A stretch of 64,000 nucleotides of DNA from an uncultured Ruminococcus sp. (GCF_934476685.1 NZ_CAKSNX010000004.1:1-64000); one strand, 5' to 3'. Shown: positions 52,620 to 61,688, counted from the first letter of the stretch. Made by a program: numbers and translations. Notes: generated from the sequence alone by a model not told the origin.

Positions 52620-53759
52620 ATGGAACTGAAAAAAATATTGCTGAGATCACTTTGTGTCTTTACGGCGGTGTTTCTTATACCTTTGGGTATATTTTATGTG
52701 GGTAGGAATGCACAGAAAATATCATCGTTTGCGGAGATCTCTGCGGCTCTGATAATGGGAAAAGAGAGCAATTATAACAACAAAATATCTTCGGGCAATT
52801 ATAGCAATTTTCCCAGAGGTACTGAGCTTTCTGCGTCAACGTGCTGGGATATTGATATGGCAAGAGAAGAAACTGAGCCTCCAGCCAAAACTTCAGAGAT
52901 ACCAAGCCCGCTGCCTGCGGAAGATGTATCCGATGCAATACCATATCCGACTGATCTCAACGATCATGACGGTGTAATAGAGAATTTTACATATTCATAT
53001 TACAGCGGTACACAGTATTTTGACCTAGATAACGGCGGACAGGTTCGTAACTGTACAAATATACCAAATTCAGACCTCTATGAACTAAGCAAAGACGCTT
53101 TGCCTTTTGAGATAGATAAAAATTCCGATGAACCGCAGATACTTATTTACCACACTCATGCAACTGAAAGCTTTGAACCTTATGCACGGGATTGGTATGA
53201 TAAATCATTTAGCTGTAAAACTACTGAATGTGATAAAAATATCATTTCTGTGGGGGATAAGATTTGTGAGCAGCTGGATGCAGCAGGCATACCATATATT
53301 CATGATACACTTGTTCATGATTATCCCAGCTATGACGGTTCATATCAATCCAGCAGGCTTGCTGTAAGCGAAATTCTTAAAGAATACCCCTCAATAAAAA
53401 TATGTCTTGATATACACCGTGACGGTATCGAACGTGAGGACGGAACAAGGATAGCGCCTGTGACCAACATAGACGGCAGGGAAGCCGCTCAGATAATGAT
53501 AATATCCTGTGCAGATGACGGAAGCGGAAATATTCCCGATTATGATAAAAATTTCAGATTTGCCTGCGCTTTGCAGTCAGCGCTTGAAAGTGATTGGAAC
53601 GGTCTGACAAGGCCTGTGCTTTTTGATACAAGATTTTATAATCAAGATCTGACAACAGGAAGTCTGCTGATAGAAGTCGGAAGTCACGGTAATTCTCTGG
53701 ATCAGTCACAGTATTCAGGAGAACTGATAGGAAAAACTCTTGTGAAATTTTTGCAATAA
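52620..53759 (+). CDS. spoIIP: stage II sporulation protein P
   Basis: A 379-residue SpoIIP, the peptidoglycan amidase/endopeptidase that with SpoIID drives engulfment. One N-terminal membrane segment (about 8-28), a Ser/Pro-rich linker, then the catalytic domain from about 170 with I-Y-H-T-H-A-T-E-S-F, D-I-H-R-D-G and L-I-E-V-G-S-H-G-N, the zinc-site residues. ATG 52620 is used; GTG 52611 is within the ribosome site agaggtg. In other spore formers spoIIP often follows gpr; here it is alone, between an M15 peptidase and an AraC-GGDEF gene. Confidence 0.93.
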   Translation: MELKKILLRSLCVFTAVFLIPLGIFYVGRNAQKISSFAEISAALIMGKESNYNNKISSGNYSNFPRGTELSASTCWDIDMAREETEPPAKTSEIPSPLPAEDVSDAIPYPTDLNDHDGVIENFTYSYYSGTQYFDLDNGGQVRNCTNIPNSDLYELSKDALPFEIDKNSDEPQILIYHTHATESFEPYARDWYDKSFSCKTTECDKNIISVGDKICEQLDAAGIPYIHDTLVHDYPSYDGSYQSSRLAVSEILKEYPSIKICLDIHRDGIEREDGTRIAPVTNIDGREAAQIMIISCADDGSGNIPDYDKNFRFACALQSALESDWNGLTRPVLFDTRFYNQDLTTGSLLIEVGSHGNSLDQSQYSGELIGKTLVKFLQ

Positions 53760-53794
53760 TTTACTCAAAAAATCAAGCAAAACTTATTTGTTTC

Positions 53795-53823
53795 TGTTAT
53801 AATATAACCATAGTAACGTTACT
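53795..53823 (+). promoter_or_regulatory. extended -10 and palindromic operator, araC-GGDEF gene
   Basis: An extended -10 element, TG-t-TATAAT (53795-53803), with a weak -35. A perfect 12-bp palindrome AGTAACGTTACT (53812-53823) lies around the transcription start, 22 bp before the start codon. A bound protein would block transcription. Confidence 0.6.
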
Positions 53824-53844
53824 GAACAAAATGGAGTGGATAAT

Positions 53845-54690
53845 ATGAAAATAGAAAATAACCGACGCAATGGTAATTTTACGATTTTTACAACGGCTCT
53901 TGAATATGTCGAAGAAAATCTTGGCGAAGAATTTTCTCAGGAGGATATTGCAAGAGAGTGCTGTTGTTCATTATCCACGCTGCAAAAGCTGTGGAGATAC
54001 TGTACCCATATGAGTATAAAGGAATATATCACAAAGCGAAGAATGACCTGTGCAGGAAGAGATCTGCTCAACACAGATATAAACGTGCTTGATATCGCAG
54101 TGAAATATGGCTATAACTCTCATGAGGTGTTCACAAGAGCATTTTCAAAGGTATGGGGTATGTCGCCTACGGCTTTTAAAAACAACTGGAAAGGATACTG
54201 TGGGTTGTGTCCGAAGATCAATCCAAGTTTTATTGAGGGAGATGAATATATCAATATGAAAAAATTCGATATTTCTGAGCTTTTTGATTATGTTAATGAC
54301 AGAGTTGAAACATATGTGCTGTGTTTTGATATTACAGGACTTCATGCTGTTAATACGGATATCAGCAGGGAAGCAGGCGACAAGATGATACTTGAAACCC
54401 TGAAGAGAATTGCCGAGGTCTGCACAGACGATATGATCGCACTTAGGATCGGCGGAGATGAATTTGTGATACTCAGTGGTCTTGATAGTAAAGAAGAAGT
54501 TGAGGCGCTGGGAAAGAAGGTACTTTCTAAAAACGGAGAAATAGTAAAATACTCAAAAGGTGAAGTACCGTTATCTCTTCGTGCAGGTGCGTTCAAAATC
54601 AAAAAGCCGCTTAAATATTCCGGCGTATGTCATGATTTTGAGATAGTTATGGATAAAGCCCGCAGCAGCGGAGAGATTGAATTTGCATAA
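53845..54690 (+). CDS. AraC-type DNA-binding protein fused to a GGDEF domain
   Basis: A 281-residue hybrid. Residues 15-115 form an AraC double HTH (S-L-S-T-L-Q-K-L-W-R-Y, then V-K-Y-G-Y-N-S-H-E-V-F-T-R-A-F-S). Residues 150-281 form a GGDEF domain with the active-site motif R-I-G-G-D-E-F and the first metal Asp in F-D-I-T-G-L, so diguanylate cyclase activity is possible. The inhibitory RxxD site is not present. The GGDEF domain is a little short. ATG 53845 is used (tggag 8 bases before); GTG 53836 is within that site. A palindrome lies in its promoter. No other c-di-GMP gene is in the window. Confidence 0.85.
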   Translation: MKIENNRRNGNFTIFTTALEYVEENLGEEFSQEDIARECCCSLSTLQKLWRYCTHMSIKEYITKRRMTCAGRDLLNTDINVLDIAVKYGYNSHEVFTRAFSKVWGMSPTAFKNNWKGYCGLCPKINPSFIEGDEYINMKKFDISELFDYVNDRVETYVLCFDITGLHAVNTDISREAGDKMILETLKRIAEVCTDDMIALRIGGDEFVILSGLDSKEEVEALGKKVLSKNGEIVKYSKGEVPLSLRAGAFKIKKPLKYSGVCHDFEIVMDKARSSGEIEFA

Positions 54691-54732
54691 AAATAAGGGT
54701 GAACAACAAAAGCTGTTCACCCTTATTTTTTA
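54691..54732. terminator. bidirectional terminator
   Basis: A perfect 15-bp stem (54691-54705 with 54714-54728) with T runs on both strands, between convergent genes. The stop of the AraC-GGDEF gene is directly before it and the DUF815 gene ends 14 bases after. Confidence 0.92.
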
Positions 54733-54746
54733 GTAAGATTATTATT

Positions 54747-55940
54747 TTATTCTTCGCAGCCCTTTATGTACTCTACAAACTGCTTAGCAACTCGTGGTGA
54801 ACGTCCGCCTCTTGCAAGTGCGTAAGCCTCAGCCTTAGTCGCCAAAGTATCTCGGTCTGTTGTAAGCTGATACTGATCTGCAAGCTTATTTACAACGTCA
54901 AGATAGATCTTCTTGTCAGGCTTCTGATAAGTGATAGTAAGACCAAATCTGTCTGACAATGATAAAAGCTCCTGCATTGTATCTTTGAAGTGGATCTCAT
55001 CTCCCTCTCTTGATGAGAATGTTTCACGAACAAGATGACGTCTGTTAGATGTTGCATATATAACAAGATTAGACGCAGTAGAAGATACGCTGCCCTCAAG
55101 TATTGCTTTAAGTGCTGCAAAATCATCATCATCTTCGGTAAATGAGAGGTCATCAATAAAGATTATGAATTTAAGTGGATTTTTGCTGATAGTTTCAACT
55201 ATTGCAGGAATTTCGTGAAGCTGCTTTTTCTTAAGTTCAATAAGACGAAGTCCCTTGCAGGCGTAATCATTGGCGATAGCTTTTACCGTTGAGGACTTAC
55301 CTGTTCCGCAGTCACCATAAAGAAGTACATTATTAGCAGGCTTGCCTGCAAGCAGAGCTTCTGTATTAGCAATAACCTGACTGCGTTCATTTTCGTAATT
55401 ATGAAGATTTTCGATCTTGATGTCATCTGGAAATTCAACAGGTGTGATAACTCCGTTCTTGATAACGAAAACATGATACTGTGAGTAAATGCCGTATCCA
55501 TACTCATTGATCGCATGGATCCTGTCAGCGTAAATTTTTGAGAAATCAGTTTCTGATGTAAGATAATGAGGAAGAAATCCGTCATAATCTATGTTGTCTG
55601 TGAGTTCTTTGCAAGGGATAGTTGCGATCTCTTCGATCAGCGCAAGCTCGTTTGCCAGACATTCTTCAAGCAGAGTTCCTGTCGGCTTGCCCTCGCCCTT
55701 TCTCAGCATAAATAGATTTTCATTTTCAAGAACAAGTTTGAGAATATATTCTGTAAGATTTTCTGTGTGAGCAAAAAGTTCTGCGGTAAAATCAGCATAA
55801 GCTTCTATTGCATCTTCTGTGGAAGAATTAACGCAGGCATCAATAGCATTAAGAAATTTGCTGAACACAGGCTGTTCACGCAGGCTTTTAAAAATTACAA
55901 GTGTTTTTGTCTGAATAAGCAGATCTTTTAAATCGTGCAT
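54747..55940 (-). CDS. DUF815 family AAA ATPase
   Basis: A 397-residue ATPase of the DUF815 family. Walker A is G-D-C-G-T-G-K-S-S (about 210-218), Walker B F-I-I-F-I-D-D-L-S-F, sensor 1 Y-A-T-S-N-R-R-H. The N-terminal 180 residues are helical and specific to the family. DUF815 proteins occur in many anaerobic Firmicutes; their role is not known. A single gene with aaaggt 8 bases before the ATG. It ends at a shared terminator. Confidence 0.88.
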   Translation of the reverse strand: MHDLKDLLIQTKTLVIFKSLREQPVFSKFLNAIDACVNSSTEDAIEAYADFTAELFAHTENLTEYILKLVLENENLFMLRKGEGKPTGTLLEECLANELALIEEIATIPCKELTDNIDYDGFLPHYLTSETDFSKIYADRIHAINEYGYGIYSQYHVFVIKNGVITPVEFPDDIKIENLHNYENERSQVIANTEALLAGKPANNVLLYGDCGTGKSSTVKAIANDYACKGLRLIELKKKQLHEIPAIVETISKNPLKFIIFIDDLSFTEDDDDFAALKAILEGSVSSTASNLVIYATSNRRHLVRETFSSREGDEIHFKDTMQELLSLSDRFGLTITYQKPDKKIYLDVVNKLADQYQLTTDRDTLATKAEAYALARGGRSPRVAKQFVEYIKGCEE

Positions 55941-56106
55941 AATATCATACCTTTCGATTTGTTTTGTTACTTATAAATTATATAACTTTAAAGCTTGTTA
56001 GTCAACATTAATTTTGCACGATTTGAAAGGTAATGGAAACAATTTAATTGGCATACCTTTCAACTTTTTATCTATTTCATTCATAAACTGAAAATATAAT
56101 TATGTA

Positions 56107-56135
56107 TTTACAAGAATATAAGTTTGTGTTATAAT
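56107..56135 (+). promoter_or_regulatory. promoter of the SGNH hydrolase gene
   Basis: TTTACA (56107-56112), 17 bp, TATAAT (56130-56135), 36 bp before the start codon. Confidence 0.75.
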
Positions 56136-56171
56136 ATATAGCAGAAAGTAAAATTAACAGGAGTGGAATTT

Positions 56172-57278
56172 ATGCTTGATAAGAATAATGCTATTGCAGA
56201 ACTTGGAAATATCGGATATATGGCAGAAGTGTTTAGAAAAATAGAAACTGAAAACTCATTAAATATAGTTTATATCGGAGGTTCTATAACTCAGGGCTGT
56301 AATGCTGATCCTGAAGAAAACCGTTATGTAAATTTATCTGCTAAATGGTGGAATGAAAAGTTTCCTAAGGCAGATGTAACTTTTTTTAACGCAGGTATCG
56401 GTGCGACAACTTCGCAGTTTGGCGCAGCAAGAGCTGAATCTCATGTGCTGTCCTTAGAACCTGATGTTGTGTTTGTAGAGTTTTCTGTAAATGACAGTGA
56501 TAATCTGTTCTTTATGGAAACCTATGAGAGCCTTGTACGCAAGCTGCTTATGCACGATTCTGTCAAAGCTGTAATACTTATCAATACACTTTTTTATGAT
56601 ACAGGAAAAAATACGCAGGGAATACATAATGCAGTGGGAATGCATTATGAGCTGCCGATAGTAAGCGTGAGAGATTATATTTATCCTGACATAGCGTTAG
56701 GCAACATTAAAAAGGAAGATTATACGCAGGATATGCTGCACCCTAACAACAAAGGTCATAAGATGATGGCAGATCTGATAGTTAATCTTCTTGATAATGA
56801 ATATGAAACTTATAAAGCAATCGGCAAAAATGCAGTAAAACCCGAACTTCCGGAACAGCTTACAGCCTGTCGCTTTATTGATGCGGAGATATATCAGAAT
56901 ACAAACAGCAAGCCTGAACTTAATGGTTTCACAGCTGATACACATAGATCAGATTATTTTTCTGACCCTTTCAAAAATGGTTGGACTGCCGGAAAAGCAG
57001 GATCGTCAATTAAATTTGAGGTCAGCGGAAATATTATTATGCTGCAATGGAAGCGTACAATTAAGCATCCTGCGCCTATTGCGGCGGCAATAATTGACGG
57101 CAATGAAAAATATGTTCTTGACGCTAATTTTGAAGAAACATGGGGCGATCTTTGCGCTTTAACAACACTGACAGAAACTGCGGGAGCAGGGAAGCATACT
57201 ATTGAAATAGTTGTTGAGGAAGAAGGCTGTGAGGACAACGAATTTATGCTTATATCAGTTATAACAGCTGACAGGTAA
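56172..57278 (+). CDS. SGNH/GDSL hydrolase, two-domain
   Basis: A 368-residue hydrolase. The N-terminal SGNH domain (about 30-215) has the nucleophile in I-G-G-S-I-T-Q-G, the block III Asn in V-N-D-S and the Asp/His in M-L-H-P-N-N-K-G-H. A C-terminal beta-sandwich of about 140 residues follows. This build is like that of carbohydrate esterases acting on plant xylan or mannan, but no signal peptide is present, so it may deacetylate imported oligosaccharides inside the cell. ATG 56172 is used, with aggagtgg upstream. It goes with the GH5 and GH31 enzymes in this window as part of hemicellulose use; that is inference. Confidence 0.85.
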   Translation: MLDKNNAIAELGNIGYMAEVFRKIETENSLNIVYIGGSITQGCNADPEENRYVNLSAKWWNEKFPKADVTFFNAGIGATTSQFGAARAESHVLSLEPDVVFVEFSVNDSDNLFFMETYESLVRKLLMHDSVKAVILINTLFYDTGKNTQGIHNAVGMHYELPIVSVRDYIYPDIALGNIKKEDYTQDMLHPNNKGHKMMADLIVNLLDNEYETYKAIGKNAVKPELPEQLTACRFIDAEIYQNTNSKPELNGFTADTHRSDYFSDPFKNGWTAGKAGSSIKFEVSGNIIMLQWKRTIKHPAPIAAAIIDGNEKYVLDANFEETWGDLCALTTLTETAGAGKHTIEIVVEEEGCEDNEFMLISVITADR

Positions 57279-57280
57279 AA

Positions 57281-57715
57281 TCAAACTGCCGCTCTTTCGG
57301 CAGTGATTTCAGCAGTGTGTTCATTAAATATTTTGTGCCTTATAAAATTATCGGTAATAACGCCTAATACAGACAGCACAAACCAGATTATAGTAAAAGG
57401 CAGACATACCTGACCGTCAATATTAAGCGGCATATCACTGTAACTCCAGATATTCATGCCTAATATATGATTTAAAAGCTCTCCAGTAAAAAATTCGGCA
57501 GAGGTTATAAAAAGTGCGGATATTATCAAAAGTGTTATCATTCTTATATTGCCATTTCTGTAATCACCATTCAAAATGTGTATTACCAGAAACGATAACC
57601 CACCAAGTATTCCCATTGAAATATGTGTAAAGCCTCTGTTTATTATCTCCATAGAGCCGTAGCAGAGAGCGCCGACAGCGAATATTGTTATGATCTTAAG
57701 TGCTTTTTCCGACAT
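57281..57715 (-). CDS. putative ABC transporter permease (PF06541-type) membrane protein
   Basis: A 144-residue membrane protein with four predicted segments. The W-S-Y-S-D-M-P-L-N-I-D-G-Q-V-C-L-P-F motif is the hallmark of the CmpB-like family (PF06541), labelled as putative ABC permease though its role is not established. It lies convergent with the SGNH gene, 2 bp apart, without a terminator between. No ATPase partner is near. Confidence 0.8.
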   Translation of the reverse strand: MSEKALKIITIFAVGALCYGSMEIINRGFTHISMGILGGLSFLVIHILNGDYRNGNIRMITLLIISALFITSAEFFTGELLNHILGMNIWSYSDMPLNIDGQVCLPFTIIWFVLSVLGVITDNFIRHKIFNEHTAEITAERAAV

Positions 57716-57860
57716 TTATTTCACCGCTTTCTTAAATGTGTGATCCGTAGATTTCCTAATATTAAAATGCACATTTTTTCGGCTTTTAAAACTCAGACGC
57801 ACTAAGATTTTTCAGGAAAAGTATAGAAAAATGATTATTTGATTTTTGTGCAGTTGGTAC

Positions 57861-57889
57861 TTGACAAAATATTGACGCTGTGATATAAT
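57861..57889 (+). promoter_or_regulatory. promoter of the tyrS T-box leader
   Basis: TTGACA (57861-57866), 17 bp, TATAAT (57884-57889), a perfect consensus. It starts an untranslated leader of about 310 bases. Confidence 0.9.
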
Positions 57890-57894
57890 GTGTT

Positions 57895-58165
57895 GTAATA
57901 TGTTAAATGCTGTGACGGGAACAAGTAGCTTCTTCAAAACGTTTAAGAGAGCTTCCGGTCGGTGTGAGAAAGTACGTTGTGTTGAATGTGAATACATCTC
58001 TGAGCTGATTTTGCGAAATCAAGTAGTGAAATACGGGTGCGCCCGTTAAAGCGCAGCGGCTTCGCAGTTCTCTGCCGAGTCTTAAAGGTCGGGATTCCCG
58101 ATAAACTGAGGTGGTACCACGATAATTCGTCCTCTGATAAGCTTTTGCTTGTCAGAGGATTTTTT
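57895..58165 (+). promoter_or_regulatory. tyrosine T-box riboswitch
   Basis: The leader carries the T-box sequence with AGGTGGTACCACG (58109-58121). A terminator stem follows (58130-58142 with 58147-58159, then TTTTTTATT). The likely specifier codon is TAC at 57993-57995 (in gaatacatc), which fits Tyr and the tyrS gene downstream. Uncharged tRNA-Tyr would pair with the specifier and with the T-box bulge to keep transcription going. A second TAC occurs at 57973, in a less typical place. Confidence 0.93.
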
Positions 58166-58203
58166 ATTATAAGTACATTATATTTATTTATGGAGGAATA
58201 AAA

Positions 58204-59424
58204 ATGACATTATTTGAAGAACTTCAAAGAAGAGGACTTCTTGCTCAGCTTACTGACGAGGAGGAAATCAAGGAACTTATCAATGCCGGAAAGGCAACTT
58301 TCTATATCGGATTTGACCCGACAGCAGATTCTCTGCACGTTGGTCACTTTATGGCACTTTGCCTTATGAAAAGACTTCAGATGGCAGGAAATAAGCCTAT
58401 CGCTCTGCTCGGCGGCGGAACAGGAATGATCGGTGACCCATCAGGCAAGACTGATATGAGAAAAATGCTCACAAAGGAAACTATCAATCATAATGTAGAA
58501 TGCTTTAAAAAGCAGATGAGCAGATTTATTGATTTTTCTGACGGTAAGGCTCTTGTTGTAAATAATGCAGACTGGCTGCTTGATCTTAATTATGTTGACG
58601 TACTTCGTGAAGTCGGCGCTTGCTTCTCGGTAAACAAAATGCTGACATTTGAGTGCTATAAGCAGAGAATGGAAAGAGGACTTACTTTCCTTGAGTTCAA
58701 CTATATGATAATGCAGTCATATGACTTCTACAAACTGTTCACAGACTACGGCTGTAATATGCAGTTTGGCGGCGACGATCAGTGGGCAAATATGCTTGGC
58801 GGTACAGAACTTATCAGAAAGAAGCTCGGTAAGGACGCTTATGCTATGACCATAACACTTCTTCTTAACTCTGAGGGCAAGAAGATGGGTAAAACTGAAA
58901 AGGGTGCTGTATGGCTTGATCCTGAAAAGACATCACCTTATGATTTCTACCAGTACTGGAGAAACGTTGCTGACGCTGACGTTATCAAGTGCCTTAAAAT
59001 GCTGACATTCGTTCCTATTGAAGAGATAGAAGAAATGGAAAAGCATATGGAAGGTGCAGAGTACAACAAGGCTAAGGAACTTCTTGCTTATGAGCTTACA
59101 AAGCTTGTACACGGTGAGGAGGAAGCTAACAAAGCTGACGCTGCAGCAAAGGCAATATTTGCAGGCGGCGGTGACAGTGCTGATATGCCTTCAACAACTC
59201 TTACAGCAGATGATGTTGATGCTGACAACAAGATCGGTATTCTTACACTGCTTGTAAAGTGCGGACTCTGTCCTTCAAATGGTGAGGCAAGAAGACTTGT
59301 AACTCAGAACGGTATTGCAGTAAACGGCGAAAAGTTTACTGATCCAAAGGGACTTGTAGATCTTTCAGAACCTGTTACTATTAAGAAGGGTAAAAAGATT
59401 TTCCATAAGGTACTTCTCGGCTGA
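58204..59424 (+). CDS. tyrS: tyrosyl-tRNA synthetase
   Basis: A 406-residue class I synthetase. HIGH is D-S-L-H-V-G-H-F-M (about 42-50), KMSKS is K-K-M-G-K-T-E (about 229-235), and a C-terminal S4 RNA-binding domain (about 345-400) is present. The sequence Y-D-F-Y-K-L-F-T-D-Y-G-C-N-M-Q-F-G-G-D-D-Q-W is the typical tyrosine-binding region. It is controlled by the T-box leader. The length fits the TyrS (not TyrZ-like) form. Good ribosome site ggagga. Confidence 0.96.
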   Translation: MTLFEELQRRGLLAQLTDEEEIKELINAGKATFYIGFDPTADSLHVGHFMALCLMKRLQMAGNKPIALLGGGTGMIGDPSGKTDMRKMLTKETINHNVECFKKQMSRFIDFSDGKALVVNNADWLLDLNYVDVLREVGACFSVNKMLTFECYKQRMERGLTFLEFNYMIMQSYDFYKLFTDYGCNMQFGGDDQWANMLGGTELIRKKLGKDAYAMTITLLLNSEGKKMGKTEKGAVWLDPEKTSPYDFYQYWRNVADADVIKCLKMLTFVPIEEIEEMEKHMEGAEYNKAKELLAYELTKLVHGEEEANKADAAAKAIFAGGGDSADMPSTTLTADDVDADNKIGILTLLVKCGLCPSNGEARRLVTQNGIAVNGEKFTDPKGLVDLSEPVTIKKGKKIFHKVLLG

Positions 59425-59442
59425 TCTATAAACATAACTAAG

Positions 59443-59478
59443 AACGGGTAATTTGAAACTATCAAATTACCCGTTTAA
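59443..59478. terminator. terminator between tyrS and convergent gene
   Basis: A perfect 14-bp stem (59443-59456 with 59462-59475). It serves tyrS and may serve the convergent membrane gene. Confidence 0.85.
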
Positions 59479-59480
59479 TA

Positions 59481-61085
59481 TTATATCCTTTGTTCTATCA
59501 AAATTGCCGAAAGATTGAACCGACAGTATATATCCTCTTCAAGAGGTCTTTTTATATCATTTATAAGATCATCATAAGTGTATTTATAAGTTTGAATACT
59601 ATAATAGTCATTTGCATTTTCATTAGCTGAAACATTAGATGAAAGAGTATTTTGAAGTATTTCTTTATATTTTTCATCAAGCAGGACTGATTCCGCATCA
59701 GCAGACATATCTTTCATTACTCTTATGTCATATGATGTTAGTGTATCAGAAAGATGATCCATATTGTATCGTGTAATAAGAGCGTCGGGACGAGAAAAGC
59801 ATAATAAAGCGAACATTATGGTAAAAGCAGCTGCACCAAAGGTCATGCATTTAAAATCTTTTTTGAACTGCTTTATGATAACAAAAATAAACATTATTGC
59901 AGTCAGCACCATAAACCATGTTGTGTAAACTCTGAGCTGTGTAAGACCATAATTGTTGATGTACATTATCATCTTGCTTATGGCTGTGCTTGTTATCAGA
60001 AGAGTAAATACTGAGATAGTAACTGTATAGAATTTCAAAGCCTTTGGCTTTTCTCTGCCGCAGTTTTTTGAGAAAAAGCTTATAAAGAATATTACAGCTG
60101 CATTGATAAGTTCAATAGCAAAAAGCTCAAAGAAACCTTTTCTTGCATACTCAGCATAGCTGTAATTTTCGGGAAGAGTACCCATGAAAGCTGAGAGAAA
60201 GTAGTTAGCTTGTGAAATGAAGAAAATAATATACAGCAGGCATATAGGTGTGATTGCAGTATAGATCATTGTATTATTTATTTTCCGAGCGTCAGCACAC
60301 AGCCTTTCACACTTTTCCTCATCCATAGGAGTTACCTCATCTGGGTGAGTATTAGCATAGAGCATTCCGTAGATATATCCGCCTATCGGAATAGAAACAC
60401 ATACTTCCAATAACAAAGTCCACATATTCTGAGCATGAACAAAGTTCATAACATTGATAAGTATTCGTTCCACACCTCTATCTGCCGACATCAGCAATGC
60501 GCCTACGACACAGGTTAGCGGTACAGCGAAAATAAGACCTATGATAATCAGTTTTGCACTGCTGCCGAATTTTGAATTTTTTACTGTTGAGTTTATCGCC
60601 TTGTATTCTTTTGAGAAATGCATAAAAGGATATTGCAGCGCACTTTTTATCAGTTCGATAGGAAAGAATCTTCCGAAAGCTTTGCTGCCCGTGCCGACAG
60701 AGAAAGCAAAATATGTTATTCCTGCCGTCATGAAAATAACATCTAGTGATTTTATAAATTCATTCGCTGTTATGGCAAAAACAAAACTGAATAAGTATAA
60801 AACAGCAGCGCATAGTTTGTTAAAAGCGCAAAATGTTTTGCCGCTCTTGCACATAAACAATATTATTGCTGTTATGATTGTAATGTACAAAATTGTAGTG
60901 AAAATTCCTGTAACATTCCACAATACGAGGTGAGTAAAAAAGAAAGCGAGCAAAGCCACTGCAAATGCCATTATCTTTTGGAGCTTTGTAAATGATGGTT
61001 CGTTTACTACTGTTTGCTGAGCATAATCATATGAAAGAGTCATTCCAATATTTGTTTCATTGGAAAAGTTATCATTGATGTTCAT
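59481..61085 (-). CDS. DUF4173/DUF4153 family membrane protein
   Basis: A 534-residue membrane protein with about 11-12 membrane segments, of the DUF4173 type. The family motifs Y-A-R-K-G-F-F-E-L and Y-G-L-T-Q-L-R-V-Y-T-T-W-F-M are present. The C-terminal 100 residues are outside the membrane region and soluble. ATG 61085 (M-N-I-N-D-N-F) has aaaggag 8 bases before it; the frame is open to 61184. It overlaps the 3' end of the DUF2809 gene by 14 bp, so the four minus-strand genes up to DUF2975 are one operon. Its role is unknown. Confidence 0.85.
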   Translation of the reverse strand: MNINDNFSNETNIGMTLSYDYAQQTVVNEPSFTKLQKIMAFAVALLAFFFTHLVLWNVTGIFTTILYITIITAIILFMCKSGKTFCAFNKLCAAVLYLFSFVFAITANEFIKSLDVIFMTAGITYFAFSVGTGSKAFGRFFPIELIKSALQYPFMHFSKEYKAINSTVKNSKFGSSAKLIIIGLIFAVPLTCVVGALLMSADRGVERILINVMNFVHAQNMWTLLLEVCVSIPIGGYIYGMLYANTHPDEVTPMDEEKCERLCADARKINNTMIYTAITPICLLYIIFFISQANYFLSAFMGTLPENYSYAEYARKGFFELFAIELINAAVIFFISFFSKNCGREKPKALKFYTVTISVFTLLITSTAISKMIMYINNYGLTQLRVYTTWFMVLTAIMFIFVIIKQFKKDFKCMTFGAAAFTIMFALLCFSRPDALITRYNMDHLSDTLTSYDIRVMKDMSADAESVLLDEKYKEILQNTLSSNVSANENANDYYSIQTYKYTYDDLINDIKRPLEEDIYCRFNLSAILIEQRI

Positions 61086-61464
61086 AGTTACATCTCCTTT
61101 TATTATACACATTTTCAAATCTGAGATAGACATATATAATAGCCATTCCTGCAAGGTAAGCGAAAATATCAGGAATATTGCCATTTGTACCTATAATAAC
61201 GGCAAGCAAACTGTCTTTAGGAATACCTAACAAACCGCATATATCTATGTACTGTAATAACTCGACAAAGCAGGCGAAAATAAAAATCATAAGCGGCAGA
61301 GTGTAATGGCACTTATCTGTAAATATACAAATAAAAAAGTAGATCACACAAACAACAAGCACATCACCAAGGTTGTTTCTTATAAAACCTGTCGCAAAAG
61401 CACCTATGATGATCTCTGTTATCAGCAGTACAAAGAAAACAGCTGCGTAAAAACTTCTTTTCAT
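61072..61464 (-). CDS. DUF2809 family membrane protein
   Basis: A 130-residue membrane protein with four predicted segments, of the DUF2809 family (G-D-V-L-V-V-C-V-I-Y and C-F-V-E-L-L-Q). ATG 61464 is used because ggag lies 6 bases before it; ATG 61476 is directly after the HTH gene stop and has no free ribosome site. It stands between the YozG-like regulator and the DUF4173 gene. Function unknown. Confidence 0.82.
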   Translation of the reverse strand: MKRSFYAAVFFVLLITEIIIGAFATGFIRNNLGDVLVVCVIYFFICIFTDKCHYTLPLMIFIFACFVELLQYIDICGLLGIPKDSLLAVIIGTNGNIPDIFAYLAGMAIIYVYLRFENVYNKRRCNYEHQ

Positions 61465-61476
61465 TTTTTGCTCCAT

Positions 61477-61677
61477 TTAAACGTGTTCAAGTATATCGCC
61501 GGGCTGACATTCAAGCACTTCACAGATCTTATCCAGCGTTGAGAACCTTACCGCTTTTGCTTTTCCTGTTTTGAGTATAGAAAGATTTGCAGGAGTTATG
61601 CCGACTTTTTCTGCAAGTTCACCCGATGACATTTTACGTTTTGCCATCATAACGTCAAGATTTACTATAATAGCCAT
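61477..61677 (-). CDS. YozG-like XRE regulator
   Basis: A 66-residue Cro/CI-type HTH protein, hardly more than the DNA-binding domain: M-S-S-G-E-L-A-E-K-V-G-I-T...N-L-S-I-L-K-T-G-K and the typical ending C-Q-P-G-D-I-L. This type (YozG/YdaS group) is often paired with a DUF2975 membrane protein, and here DUF2975 is 11 bp upstream in the same operon. It may sense the membrane through that partner; target genes are unknown, possibly its own operon. Confidence 0.92.
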   Translation of the reverse strand: MAIIVNLDVMMAKRKMSSGELAEKVGITPANLSILKTGKAKAVRFSTLDKICEVLECQPGDILEHV

Positions 61678-61688
61678 TTTGCACCTCG

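Noticed and set aside
56025..56061. Inverted repeat gaaaggta / tacctttc upstream of the SGNH gene
   Set aside because: The arms are short, 21 bp apart and resemble ribosome-site text; chance is likely in an AT-rich gap.
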